This document shows, in pieces, positions 44,701 through 51,628 of a DNA stretch of 64,000 nt (position 1 is the first letter of the stretch; every line of letters begins with the position of its first letter). The translations under genes were made by a program, and so were the position numbers. The stretch comes from Bacteroidota bacterium. GTDB lineage: Bacteria; Bacteroidota; Bacteroidia; UBA7662; CANHCV01. Below the pieces are notes generated by a model. It made no database searches, was not told the DNA's origin, and saw nothing but the letters and a program-made list of their open reading frames with translations. The DNA is taken from positions 1 through 64,000 of the forward strand of contig CANMVY010000008.1 of assembly GCA_947501265.1 (NCBI GenBank). The letters run 5' to 3'.

Positions 44701-44889
44701 TTGATTTGAGCGTACAATCCAACCCTCTCTTCGCGCTTTCTCCAACGCTTGGGTACGGGCTTGAGCATTTTTCATTTCCAACTCATCGGCCAAGTCAAGA
44801 AGCAATCTACGTTGTACGTTGGATACTTGAACTTGACCTAACGAAAAAATTGAAATGAACAGAAAAACGAATGTTATTCCTTTTCTCAT
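38797..44889 (-). CDS. Giant T9SS-secreted subtilisin-like (S8) protease with 51-residue repeats
   Basis: The protein has 2030 residues. After an 18-residue signal peptide and short pro-region comes an S8 domain with catalytic Asp121 (GEWDGG), His148 (DHATHVAGT), oxyanion Asn260 (SAGND) and Ser372 (GTSMASPAA). A prepeptidase-like beta domain and Ig-like parts follow, then fifteen 51-residue repeats, an Ig-like domain (SPSGFLSY-type AWSNGATSS) and a shared C-terminal module ending in a type A T9SS sorting domain. It should be a surface-bound or secreted protease. The repeats each hold two Cys (CAGS and GCDSVV), possibly a disulfide. Confidence 0.92.
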   Translation of the reverse strand: MRKGITFVFLFISIFSLGQVQVSNVQRRLLLDLADELEMKNAQARTQALEKARREGWIVRSNQGNHTIELDRIDPETGIPMYFISESNLNAANTMGTQKLWPGGTLGLSLTGAGINVGEWDGGAVRRTHQEFGSRVTQVDGATTLSDHATHVAGTIMATGVQSASKGMAYEANLRAYDWNSDGTEMATAAANGLLLSNHSYGYLTGWYYNFSDSYWYWYGDTSKSSSIDSRFGYYDATAQSWDQIAFNAPNYLIVKSAGNDRGEGPATGATHKVNRGGSWVLSTVAREKDGGALGYDCVSYNGVAKNILTIGAVNINSGGYTNPSSVVMSSFSGWGPTDDGRIKPDVVSPGVSLYSAGSASNTSYTTKSGTSMASPAATGSLLLVQQHANNVRGSYLRAATLKGLTIHTADEAGTTTGPDYRFGWGLINTSKAAEVISNTNFQNIIRENTLSNGSVQTLRVYSDGTSPLKATICWADPAATPSTLTLNSRAPRLINDLDVRIYREGTSDSIFPYRLDPANPANAATTGDNVVDNVEQVLLNAPSAGYYIIRVSHKRNLLSNAPQNYSMIVTGGNTNTLVLNNIPSFFKLGTTYTLSFSKTGTFGTSNAYAIEFFPTSGGNTLSATTTLLPNDSVRFSMPAGFIQGISYQIRLKSSLPVAFSNNATVNISYLQTPTIWASKSSACAQDTLTLVTTPQSAASIVWLRGTSNIGNIPTLAVTGPGNYSIRISDAFQQLTSSNLIVTAKATTSIANAGANQIGLKSTSAILNGSTPAIGEKGKWRKSATSTSPGNFVDDTVRNTTFTGVLGGIYDLIWQHQGDCGNTEDTVRIQIDACTAVTATISATICAGSSYFFNGSPRNSAGTYIDTLVSSLGCDSVVTLTLNVNQPTSSSLSATICAGSSYSFGGVNRSTAGTYTNTLVGANGCDSVVTLTLNVNQPTSSSLSATICAGSTYSFGGVNRSSAGTYTNTLVGANGCDSVVTLTLNVNQPTSSSLSTTICAGNTYSFGGVNRSTAGTYTNTLVGANGCDSVVTLQLVVNPVSSTLQTAVLCEGDSLSFGAISIMTSGIYTQVFPSSLGCDSTVQLTVNVAKSTENTVLRTICEGDSSFLKDEYFAVSGSYSKTFLGSNGCDSVVTLQLTVLPKSSSTTVANFCSGGTYDWNGSTYFAAGTYTASFPNSAGCDSTATLILNEIQPQFDTIFAYICPQGSYDFDGSTLNTPGTYVANLKSTLGCDSTVTLILSPRLGDTTYFSASICEGTEYTLDGNTYREGGEYELFYRSIEGCDSVIYFTLNVLPASNTLIQASICSGSSYVFQGGSYNTSGTYSTTFVAQNGCDSVVTLDLTVNPVISSNISASICAGSTYAFGGRNLGATGTYVDSLQTSTGCDSVVTLDLTVNPVISSNISASICAGSTYAFGGRNIAATGTYVDSLQTSTGCDSVVTLDLTVNPVISSNISASICAGSTYAFGGRALSATGTYVDSLQTSTGCDSVVTLDLTVNPVISSNINASICAGSTYAFGGRALSATGTYVDSLQTSNGCDSVVTLDLTVNPVISSNINASICAGSTYAFGGRNLGATGTYVDSLQTSTGCDSVVTLDLIVNQPASISISTNGNSTICSGSSVDVVAPSGFLSYAWSNGATSSFISVGTAGVYSVSVTDANGCVAQSNTLPITVQNAVPARPIAIVGELNPCGFVGNSQTLTYSTDAIPNALSYSWLLTDGIAAVGRADSNVITVTYPLGFSTGQIRITPVNACGNGLARAIYPKLEAIATVPVFTQSVTSVCNLRGTATTATYSILPISGCSSYQWTLPSNTTLVSGQGTTSIQVTFGSSFTNGSISVTGISSCGNSPSSAVSIVLLAKPIIGGSSTLCSGSQSTYTTPVVPGAIRYRFNLPAGLILVSQNANSAVIRNTGSFISGNISAQVQTTLCGWSQPGTLSLNTAACRSSLDGFSLMMYPNPTSGELQLQFGVAMKHVQVSVYGSDGRLMKRDVFGGIASQNLNYSGLAEGLYHVEVLATDAENNVHRRMEKVLIQR
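40090..42385 (-). repeat. Fifteen tandem 153-bp (51-codon) repeats within the S8 protease gene
   Basis: The repeat unit is exactly 153 bp, shown by the word ATCGCAACC recurring at 40122, 40275, 40428, 40581 and 40734, and ATCGC at 41806, 41959, 42112 and 42265. Each unit encodes a Cys, a Gly-rich turn and GCDSVVTL. The five units nearest the C-terminus and a second group of three further in are nearly identical at DNA level, and the units between them have diverged. Confidence 0.92.
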
Positions 44890-45056
44890 ATTAAAAAATT
44901 TTGTGCAAGATATTGAAAGAAATGGATTTGCAAAAAAAATTACTGATTTAAGTTGAAATTACCCCTAAAGGAGGAAAGATACGTTAACATTAACTTAACC
45001 TTGGGTTTTCAATAAGGAAAACTGCCAAAAGTACCTTCGAGCTGTAAATTTTTTTT

Positions 45057-48017
45057 ATGAAAAATCTATTCTCGTTGTTCTTTTCCCTATTCTTGTCGTT
45101 AACTCTTTTTTCTCAAACAGGAAAAATTGCTGGGAAAGTAGTTGATGCCACTTCCGGAGAGCCTCTCATTGGAGCTAGCGTAGCCATCAAAGATTCCAAA
45201 TTTGGAGGGATTACCGATGTGAATGGTGCCTATGCCATGAACAAAATTCCTGCTGGGACGTACACTTTGGTTATCAATTATCTTTCTTACTCTACCAAAG
45301 AAATTCCTGGAATTGTTGTTATTGGTGACAAAATTACCTTTCAGAACATCACTCTTGAGAAAAAATCGGCCAGCATGGGCGGCGTTTCCATCGAAGTCAA
45401 AGTTCAGCGCGATAACATCAATACCTTAATTTTAGAGCAAAAAAATGCGCCGACCGTTCGCGATGGTATTTCTGCCGATGCCATTCGGCGCACTCCAGAT
45501 CGAAATACAGGCGATGTGTTGAAGCGGGTATCTGGAGCCGCCATCCAAGATAATCGCTTTGCGATTATTCGTGGATTGAACGATCGTTACAACGCGGCTT
45601 TTCTTAATGGAGCTCCACTTCCATCTACCGAATCCGATCGTAAAGCGTTTTCTTTCGATCTTTTCCCTGCCAACGTTTTGGATAATTTGACCATCTCCAA
45701 AACGGCATCACCCGATCAAACGGGGGAATTCGGCGGGGGGATCATCAACCTTACCACCAAGGGCGTTCCCGCCGAGAATTTTCAATCCATCTCTTATTCT
45801 TCTGGATTTAACTCCATTGCTACCTTTCAAAAACAAGTTACCTACCAAGGAGGAAAGCTCGACTGGTTGGGTTTGGACGATGGAGCACGTTCTCTTCCTT
45901 CCAATTTTCCTGCATACCAAACTTTTCCTTCCGATAAAGATGGTCAGTTTGCTGCCGCTCAGTTATTGCCCAACAATTGGGAATTAATCAATAGCCGTTT
46001 TTCGCCCAACTCCTCTTTTCAAGGTGTTGTAGGTGGAAACATCAAGCGCAACGACAAAGACTTCTTTGGATACGTCATCTCTGCTTCGCATCAGCAAAAT
46101 TTCAATCGTGCATCTTCCCTTCGTTACAGTTGGTCCTTGGATCCCGACTCCAATCGAATTGTGGGTAAAGCGATGGATACTGCCTATACCTCCAATGTAT
46201 TGGCGGGTGGATTGGCGAACTTCGCTTTGAATATCAATCCAACCAATACCATTTCTTGGAAAAATGTATTTTCCATCACTTCTGAAGATCAGGTGATTAC
46301 CCGAAATGGCATTGGAGCGTACAACGAAGAGGAAAAAATTTATTCCCAGAATGCGGCCCGTTGGTTTACATCAAACAAAATTTTTAGCTCTCAATTGATG
46401 GGAGATCATTATTGGAAATCGGCCAAAATCAAAATCAATTGGGTGACGTCATTCTCAAACATCAATCGAAATATTCCATCGCTTCGTCGTTCTAGTTATG
46501 CATATACCTACGATCCTTCCGATCCAACAAATGGTTCATGGATCGCTAACGTTACCGGTGTTGCCGGCTTCAATTCGAATGATATGGGTACTTACTTCTT
46601 TTCAGAAACCAATGAAGAAGTCAACAGTTCTCAATTGAATTTACAACGTGCTTTGAACATCACCAAAGAAATTAAGAATACCGTGAAGGTTGGGGTGTTC
46701 AACCAAAACCGTATGAGGGACTTCAATAGCCGAAATCTTCAGTACATCATTTCGAATCGCAATAAATTCAACAATTCACTTCAATATCTTGCCGAGGATT
46801 CCATCTTTTTAACTTCGCACATGAGTGATAGCGGATTCCGTTTGGCTCAAGCTTCTCGTCCTTTCGACCAATACCGTGCTCAATCGAATCTTACCGCAGC
46901 GTATTGGATGAATGACACCCGTATTTCTGATGCTTTTCGCGTGGTTTGGGGATTCCGTGGAGAATCGTATCGCCAAGAACTTTCTTCTACCAAAGACAAT
47001 CTTAACCCTGTAAATATCGATACTACCGTGGTGGACTTGCTTCCATCGGTAAACGCGGTTTTCGCCATCAATAAAAAGCAAAACTTGCGTTTGAGTTATT
47101 CCAAAACACTAAATCGCCCTGAGTTTCGTGAGTTGATGCCTTTCGTTTTCGTGGATTTCAACACCCGTTTTGTGATCAGCGGAAACGAAGAATTGGAGCG
47201 TGCAACCATTAAAAACTACGATTTTCGTTACGAAATTTTCCCTGGAAACGGACAGTTGTTTTCGGTTTCTGCTTTCTACAAAGACTTCACCAACCCCATT
47301 GAACAGTACGTTCTTCCTGGGGTGAGCAGTTCTGACGGACTTCAGGTGAGTTACCGCAACCAACAAACAGCCAAAAATCTTGGTTTTGAAACCGAATTTC
47401 GATTGGTGTTAGGTAAAATCAACGGAAATGAAATCGAAAACGTTTGGGACAAATTCACGGTATTTTCAAATCTAGCTTTGATCCGTTCCCAGGTGAACGT
47501 GAAATTTAACGATACAGCTACGGCCACGGTGACCCGCCAATTGCAAGGGCAATCTCCCTATGTGTTTAACGGCGGGGTAACGTATTGGGACGAAGCCAAG
47601 AAGTTCAACGTAAGTTTAATGGCCAATCGCGTTGGTCAGCGCATTTCAGTTGTAGGTTCGGTGAATCAAGCTGGTTTAGAAGATGAGCCAACATTATGGG
47701 AAAATGGAAGAACGGTGATTGATCTTTCTCTTACAAAATCTTTCTTGAAAGAAAAGTTAGAAGTTCGTGTTACAGGACGTGATTTGTTGGCACAGCGCCA
47801 ATACTTCTATTGGGATTTGAACGGAAACGGCAAATTGGATTCCGATGCTGGTGGTTACGGAGATATCGTTGAAACCAAATCCACGTTAACAAATCGTGTG
47901 GTTGATCCTATTACCGGCTATGAAATTGTTCCTACAGGGTCAGCTCCCCGCGACGTTGTACGTTGGAGCACCGTTTTTGGACGCACCATCAACTTGCAGT
48001 TGACGTACAAGTTTTAA
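45057..48017 (+). CDS. TonB-dependent receptor with carboxypeptidase-like N-terminal domain
   Basis: The protein has 986 residues. After a signal peptide (to SQTG), an 80-residue carboxypeptidase-regulatory-like domain (IAGKVVDATSGEPLIGASVAIKD) precedes the plug (RDGISADAIRRTPDRNTGDVLKRVSG and NDRYNAAFLNGAPLPST) and a 22-strand barrel ending in TINLQLTYKF. Receptors of this class import complexed iron, vitamins or glycans through energy from TonB. There is no SusD partner beside it, so glycan uptake is less likely. It is divergent from the S8 protease gene. Confidence 0.93.
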   Translation: MKNLFSLFFSLFLSLTLFSQTGKIAGKVVDATSGEPLIGASVAIKDSKFGGITDVNGAYAMNKIPAGTYTLVINYLSYSTKEIPGIVVIGDKITFQNITLEKKSASMGGVSIEVKVQRDNINTLILEQKNAPTVRDGISADAIRRTPDRNTGDVLKRVSGAAIQDNRFAIIRGLNDRYNAAFLNGAPLPSTESDRKAFSFDLFPANVLDNLTISKTASPDQTGEFGGGIINLTTKGVPAENFQSISYSSGFNSIATFQKQVTYQGGKLDWLGLDDGARSLPSNFPAYQTFPSDKDGQFAAAQLLPNNWELINSRFSPNSSFQGVVGGNIKRNDKDFFGYVISASHQQNFNRASSLRYSWSLDPDSNRIVGKAMDTAYTSNVLAGGLANFALNINPTNTISWKNVFSITSEDQVITRNGIGAYNEEEKIYSQNAARWFTSNKIFSSQLMGDHYWKSAKIKINWVTSFSNINRNIPSLRRSSYAYTYDPSDPTNGSWIANVTGVAGFNSNDMGTYFFSETNEEVNSSQLNLQRALNITKEIKNTVKVGVFNQNRMRDFNSRNLQYIISNRNKFNNSLQYLAEDSIFLTSHMSDSGFRLAQASRPFDQYRAQSNLTAAYWMNDTRISDAFRVVWGFRGESYRQELSSTKDNLNPVNIDTTVVDLLPSVNAVFAINKKQNLRLSYSKTLNRPEFRELMPFVFVDFNTRFVISGNEELERATIKNYDFRYEIFPGNGQLFSVSAFYKDFTNPIEQYVLPGVSSSDGLQVSYRNQQTAKNLGFETEFRLVLGKINGNEIENVWDKFTVFSNLALIRSQVNVKFNDTATATVTRQLQGQSPYVFNGGVTYWDEAKKFNVSLMANRVGQRISVVGSVNQAGLEDEPTLWENGRTVIDLSLTKSFLKEKLEVRVTGRDLLAQRQYFYWDLNGNGKLDSDAGGYGDIVETKSTLTNRVVDPITGYEIVPTGSAPRDVVRWSTVFGRTINLQLTYKF

Positions 48018-48043
48018 GATAACATTTATCCATCTTTTGATCA

Positions 48044-48075
48044 GCTCAGGTGCATCACGCACCTGAGCTTTTTTA
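48044..48075 (+). terminator. Terminator of the TonB receptor gene
   Basis: An 11-bp stem AGCTCAGGTGC/GCACCTGAGCT has an ATCAC loop and a T-run. Confidence 0.9.
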
Positions 48076-48258
48076 TGTCTGAAAAAAATAAATTCGTACG
48101 AATTTATTTCGCTTATTGGATTGGTCGCGTTATGAGGTGGAGACCAATACTCCGCTCCCGAACTTTATCACGACAAATGGCGGGACGCTTTTTAATGAAG
48201 AATAGAAGGAGGTCGTTGGGGCAGAAAAGTTCAAACTTCAAATAAACGGGGACAAAGT

Positions 48259-48313
48259 CCAACCCCTCCCCGGAAGTAAAGTTAAGGGGTAGAGCCGTTT
48301 CAATCGTTTCCAA
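48259..48313 (-). repeat. Dispersed repeat A, copy near 48 kb
   Basis: Full-length copy in minus orientation with the usual ends. It lies between the receptor terminator and element R copy 2. Confidence 0.85.
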
Positions 48314-48394
48314 TTTTTCTTTAAGATGGCCGGATGGTTGTTAACTAAATGAAATAATAACCAAGTTTTGAAGCAATCAACAAAAAGCAATTCA

Positions 48395-48608
48395 AAAACG
48401 GGGGCTACCGCCCCCTACCCAAGTCAAATTTACGGTAATTCATGATCTCAGCCGTATCGTAAACGTTTATAATCGTTTACTTACGTTTATAAACGTTTCA
48501 CTTACGACTAACTCCGAAAAAAGCCGTAAATTGCTTTCGGTGGGGGAGGGTGGTCCCTGAGTTTATCGAAGGGGATTTATCCCCCAGGGTCAGCCATTCA
48601 ATTTTTTT
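48395..48608 (-). repeat. Dispersed element R with phased AAACG array, copy 2
   Basis: This copy is in reverse orientation. On the plus strand the CGTTT words stand at 48464, 48474, 48484 and 48494, again exactly 10 bp apart, and the GGGGGC hairpin is now on the left. It matches copy 1 closely over its whole length of about 214 bp. No gene lies in 48018-48902. Confidence 0.88.
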
Positions 48609-48705
48609 GGGTAAATCAATTTCAGTACAAGAAAATGGTTCTTTTTTTCCAAAGCGAGAATACGATCCAGTGATCGTCATTCACTCTTCAATAAACTTCG
48701 GGACC

Positions 48706-48763
48706 AGTTCAGGGACCGCCCTTCGACCAGCTCAGGGACCACCCATCGACCAGCTCAGGGAAC
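48706..48763 (+). repeat. Tandem 23-bp units, GGGACC/TCGACC type
   Basis: Two and a half units with 23-bp period contain AGCTCAGGGACC and TCGACC. Related words occur inside or beside all R copies and near 54.4 and 54.9 kb. Confidence 0.8.
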
Positions 48764-48874
48764 AAGATTCTCCAGTTGTTGAGAACACCCACGGTAGAAA
48801 ACGCAAGATTTAAATTAAGCAGTAAAAGAAGGATTTTTTGACGAAATTCAAACATCTCCGAAGGTTTCAGGTTG

Positions 48875-48882
48875 TACTTTTG
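48875..48882 (+). promoter_or_regulatory. -7 promoter box TACTTTTG of the DUF3050 gene
   Basis: TACTTTTG fits TAnnTTTG and lies 20 bp before the ATG at 48903. Confidence 0.5.
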
Positions 48883-48902
48883 TACCCGTAAATTTATCTC
48901 GC

Positions 48903-49664
48903 ATGAGCCGCATAACATTGTTGCAGGAAAACATTCAAGACCTTCGCGAAAAACTTATTCATCATCCCATTTACCAACAGGTAAAAACGCCTCTTCAGTT
49001 CCAAACCTTTATGGAGCATCACATCTTCGCGGTATGGGATTTCATGTCGCTTCTCAAAGGACTTCAGCAACAGTTAACTTGCGTTTCAACGCCTTGGATT
49101 CCCGTGGGTTCGCCCAATACGCGTTACCTCATCAACGAAATCGTTGTGGGCGAAGAAAGCGATGTGGATGAAGAAGGAAACCGCCTCAGCCACTTTGAAC
49201 TTTACCTCAAATCCATGGAAAAAGCGGGTGCAGATGTTGGAAAAATAGCTTTTTTCCTCGATGTCCTGAAACAAACTTCCTCCGTTGAACAAGCCTTGCA
49301 GGCCGCCAATGTTCCCGAGGGCGTAAAACAGTTTGTATTGAATACCTTTTCAGCCATCGAATCGGGTAAAGCACACGTCATGGCGGCTGTTTTTACTTTC
49401 GGCCGGGAAGACCTCATTCCTGAAATGTTCCTTTCCATCGTGAATTCCTTCCACCCCGATCAACTCGCTTCGTTTTCTACGTTCAAATACTATCTCGAGC
49501 GCCACATCGAAGTGGATGGAGGTCACCATAGCCACTTGGCCTTGTCCATGACCGAAGAGTTGTGCGGAGACAATGAAGAACGTTGGTCTGAAGCCGAGGA
49601 AGCTACCCGTTTAGCTTTGCAAGCCCGCATTCAATTGTGGGATACGACGTTGGCGGCGCTTTAA
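48903..49664 (+). CDS. DUF3050 family protein (haem-oxygenase-like fold)
   Basis: The protein has 253 residues. The N-terminal HPIYQQVKTPLQFQTFMEHH and AVWDFMSLLKGLQ and the C-terminal RHIEVDGGHHSHLALSM match the DUF3050 family. The family is related in fold to TenA, PqqC and haem oxygenase and has several conserved His and Glu (HH, EVDGGHH) that could bind di-iron. The reaction is unknown. It overlaps the end of menC on the other strand by 4 bp. Confidence 0.85.
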   Translation: MSRITLLQENIQDLREKLIHHPIYQQVKTPLQFQTFMEHHIFAVWDFMSLLKGLQQQLTCVSTPWIPVGSPNTRYLINEIVVGEESDVDEEGNRLSHFELYLKSMEKAGADVGKIAFFLDVLKQTSSVEQALQAANVPEGVKQFVLNTFSAIESGKAHVMAAVFTFGREDLIPEMFLSIVNSFHPDQLASFSTFKYYLERHIEVDGGHHSHLALSMTEELCGDNEERWSEAEEATRLALQARIQLWDTTLAAL

Positions 49665-50713
49665 TTTTCGTTTTTACGCCACATTTCTGACTTCCGTATT
49701 TCCAACGAACCTGCGAAATTGTTTTCGTATAAGGCCCCTGTTCCTAATCCTTGGGGCAGTTCGTTGTTTTTCGTGGCAACCCACTGTGCAATGAATTCCA
49801 AACCGATGTTCGACTCCAACATGGAGGTGCTCCACCAGAGAATGTTGCGTTCCATAGCGGCATCGATCCATTCCTCGCAAGCCGCCAATCCGCCCAGCAA
49901 CATGGGCTTCAAAATCAAATAGGGCGGCATCAATGCATCCAAAAGTTCCCGTCGATTTACTACCCCGATCAGTTCTTCGTCCAAAGCGATGGGAATGGGG
50001 CTTTGTTGAATAATTTGCCGCAATTCCTGGTGTTGGCCAACCTCCAGGGGCTGCTCCACACTATGAATTTGGCATTCAGCTAACTTCTCCAGGTTATTCA
50101 ACGCATCCATGGCCGAGAAAGCTCCATTGGCATCCAATCGTATCTCCAATTCAGGTCCTTCGGGCAAATTTCTTACCCATCGAAGCAAATCCAAATCGTC
50201 TTCCAATTGGTGTTGCCCAACTTTGAATTTCAAAATCCGGAATCCTTCTTTTATTTTTTGCAGAACTTGCTCTTCTTGGAATGCTCGACTTCCCATCCAA
50301 ATGAGGCCATTCATCGGAATTCCTTGCGCTCCTCTTGCAAAGGCCGAATCAAAATAAAGACCTTTTTCGGGAGCTAATGCACCAAGGCTTCCCATTTCCC
50401 AAGCGAAAACCAATCCCGGTTTTCCTTTCAAGCTGTTCCAAAATTCCACTTCGTTTCCCGCATTGAAAGCATCGATGGAGGGAAGAACCGATTTCAATGG
50501 ATCTTCCGACCAATCGGGACTTAGCCCTTTCAGGGGACCAAATTCTCCAAATTGTTCTCGAGGGCCATTGTTTAGGCTGATGAAAACGCCCGGTCGATCG
50601 TGCAGGATACCCCGAGAAGTGCCACTTGGGCGTTTGAAATGCAAGGTGTGGGGATAGGCTTCGGCTCGAAAGCCGAGGTCTTTCAGTTGCTGAAAAGAAA
50701 TGTACTTGCTCAT
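49661..50713 (-). CDS. menC: o-Succinylbenzoate synthase
   Basis: The protein has 350 residues of the enolase superfamily. The catalytic Lys is in LKFKVGQ, the metal ligands are in LDANGAF, VEQPLE and ALDEEL, and the second Lys is in LKPMLLGGL. MenC dehydrates SHCHC to o-succinylbenzoate, the step after MenD and MenH. Its ATG overlaps the menA stop by 4 bp. Confidence 0.93.
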   Translation of the reverse strand: MSKYISFQQLKDLGFRAEAYPHTLHFKRPSGTSRGILHDRPGVFISLNNGPREQFGEFGPLKGLSPDWSEDPLKSVLPSIDAFNAGNEVEFWNSLKGKPGLVFAWEMGSLGALAPEKGLYFDSAFARGAQGIPMNGLIWMGSRAFQEEQVLQKIKEGFRILKFKVGQHQLEDDLDLLRWVRNLPEGPELEIRLDANGAFSAMDALNNLEKLAECQIHSVEQPLEVGQHQELRQIIQQSPIPIALDEELIGVVNRRELLDALMPPYLILKPMLLGGLAACEEWIDAAMERNILWWSTSMLESNIGLEFIAQWVATKNNELPQGLGTGALYENNFAGSLEIRKSEMWRKNEN

Positions 50714-51627
50714 CGAGTTATCATCAATCCTATCGAGAACAACACCACGATGAAAAAGGTTTTCAGGGCAGTTTTCTTCAAAAATGGATCAAAATCGACG
50801 GGGTCTTTGACCGAAAGGACCGGTTTTAAATCCTTCATCAACAAATAAATGGGAAGGAGAACCAGCAGCAACCAAGGCCGAAGGGCTGCCAAAGGAAACA
50901 ACATGGCAATGAAAAGCCCAACGGCATTTCCAACTAAGATGGTGTGGTAACGAAAGGCAAACCGCTGTCCCATGCGAACGGGAATCGTTCTTTTTCCGGC
51001 CAATCCGTCGTTTTCGCGATCCCTCATGTTGTTCAAATTGAGCACCGCAACCGCACAAAATCCAATGGCAAAGGCGGCAAACCAAACCGAAATATGGCCG
51101 ATGGGCAATCCATGCAAAGCGTAGCTGCCCAAAACAGCAATCGGTCCGAAAAATAGGAAAACGGAAAGGTCGCCCAAACCGGCATAACCGTACGGACGTT
51201 TTCCCCAGGTGTAAAGCAAAGCGGCGAAAATAGCGGCAATTCCCAACAGCAAAAAGCTGAAAAAGCTGGCATTAAATGCACCAAAGGCGTGAAAAAGCAG
51301 GAACAAGCCAAGAATAAGCGAAATGGCCGACATAACCATCACTCCGCGCCGCATCTGTTCACGGGTTAATAAACCGGCTTGAACGGCGCGTTGCGGACCA
51401 ATGCGGCCGAGGTTGTCGGCCCCGTTTTCGGTGTCGCCCAAATCATTGGCAAAATTGCTCAACACTTGTAACGCAACAGCCGTTAGAATAGAAAGGCCTG
51501 CAATGTCCCATCGAGCGATACGTCCGGCTTGAATGCAGGCCGACAGCGCCATGGCATTGCCCGCCAATAAACCACTCAGCGCGAGCGGTAGGGTACGAGG
51601 GCGGGCAGCTGATATCCAAGGATTCAT
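50710..51627 (-). CDS. menA: 1,4-Dihydroxy-2-naphthoate polyprenyltransferase
   Basis: The ATG at 51627 gives 305 residues with about eight membrane helices. Both Asp-rich prenyltransferase motifs are present: NDLGDTENGAD and NMRDRENDGLAGKRT. MenA attaches the polyprenyl tail to DHNA to make demethylmenaquinone. It lies one base after the purF stop and overlaps menC by 4 bp, so the three genes form a unit. Confidence 0.95.
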   Translation of the reverse strand: MNPWISAARPRTLPLALSGLLAGNAMALSACIQAGRIARWDIAGLSILTAVALQVLSNFANDLGDTENGADNLGRIGPQRAVQAGLLTREQMRRGVMVMSAISLILGLFLLFHAFGAFNASFFSFLLLGIAAIFAALLYTWGKRPYGYAGLGDLSVFLFFGPIAVLGSYALHGLPIGHISVWFAAFAIGFCAVAVLNLNNMRDRENDGLAGKRTIPVRMGQRFAFRYHTILVGNAVGLFIAMLFPLAALRPWLLLVLLPIYLLMKDLKPVLSVKDPVDFDPFLKKTALKTFFIVVLFSIGLMITR

Positions 51628-51628
51628 C

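Noticed and set aside
48113-48313. 66-codon frame starting METIETALPLNF
   Set aside because: It is repeat A read as protein with an unrelated extension. The shared short peptide is discussed as a finding, but a full gene is not supported.
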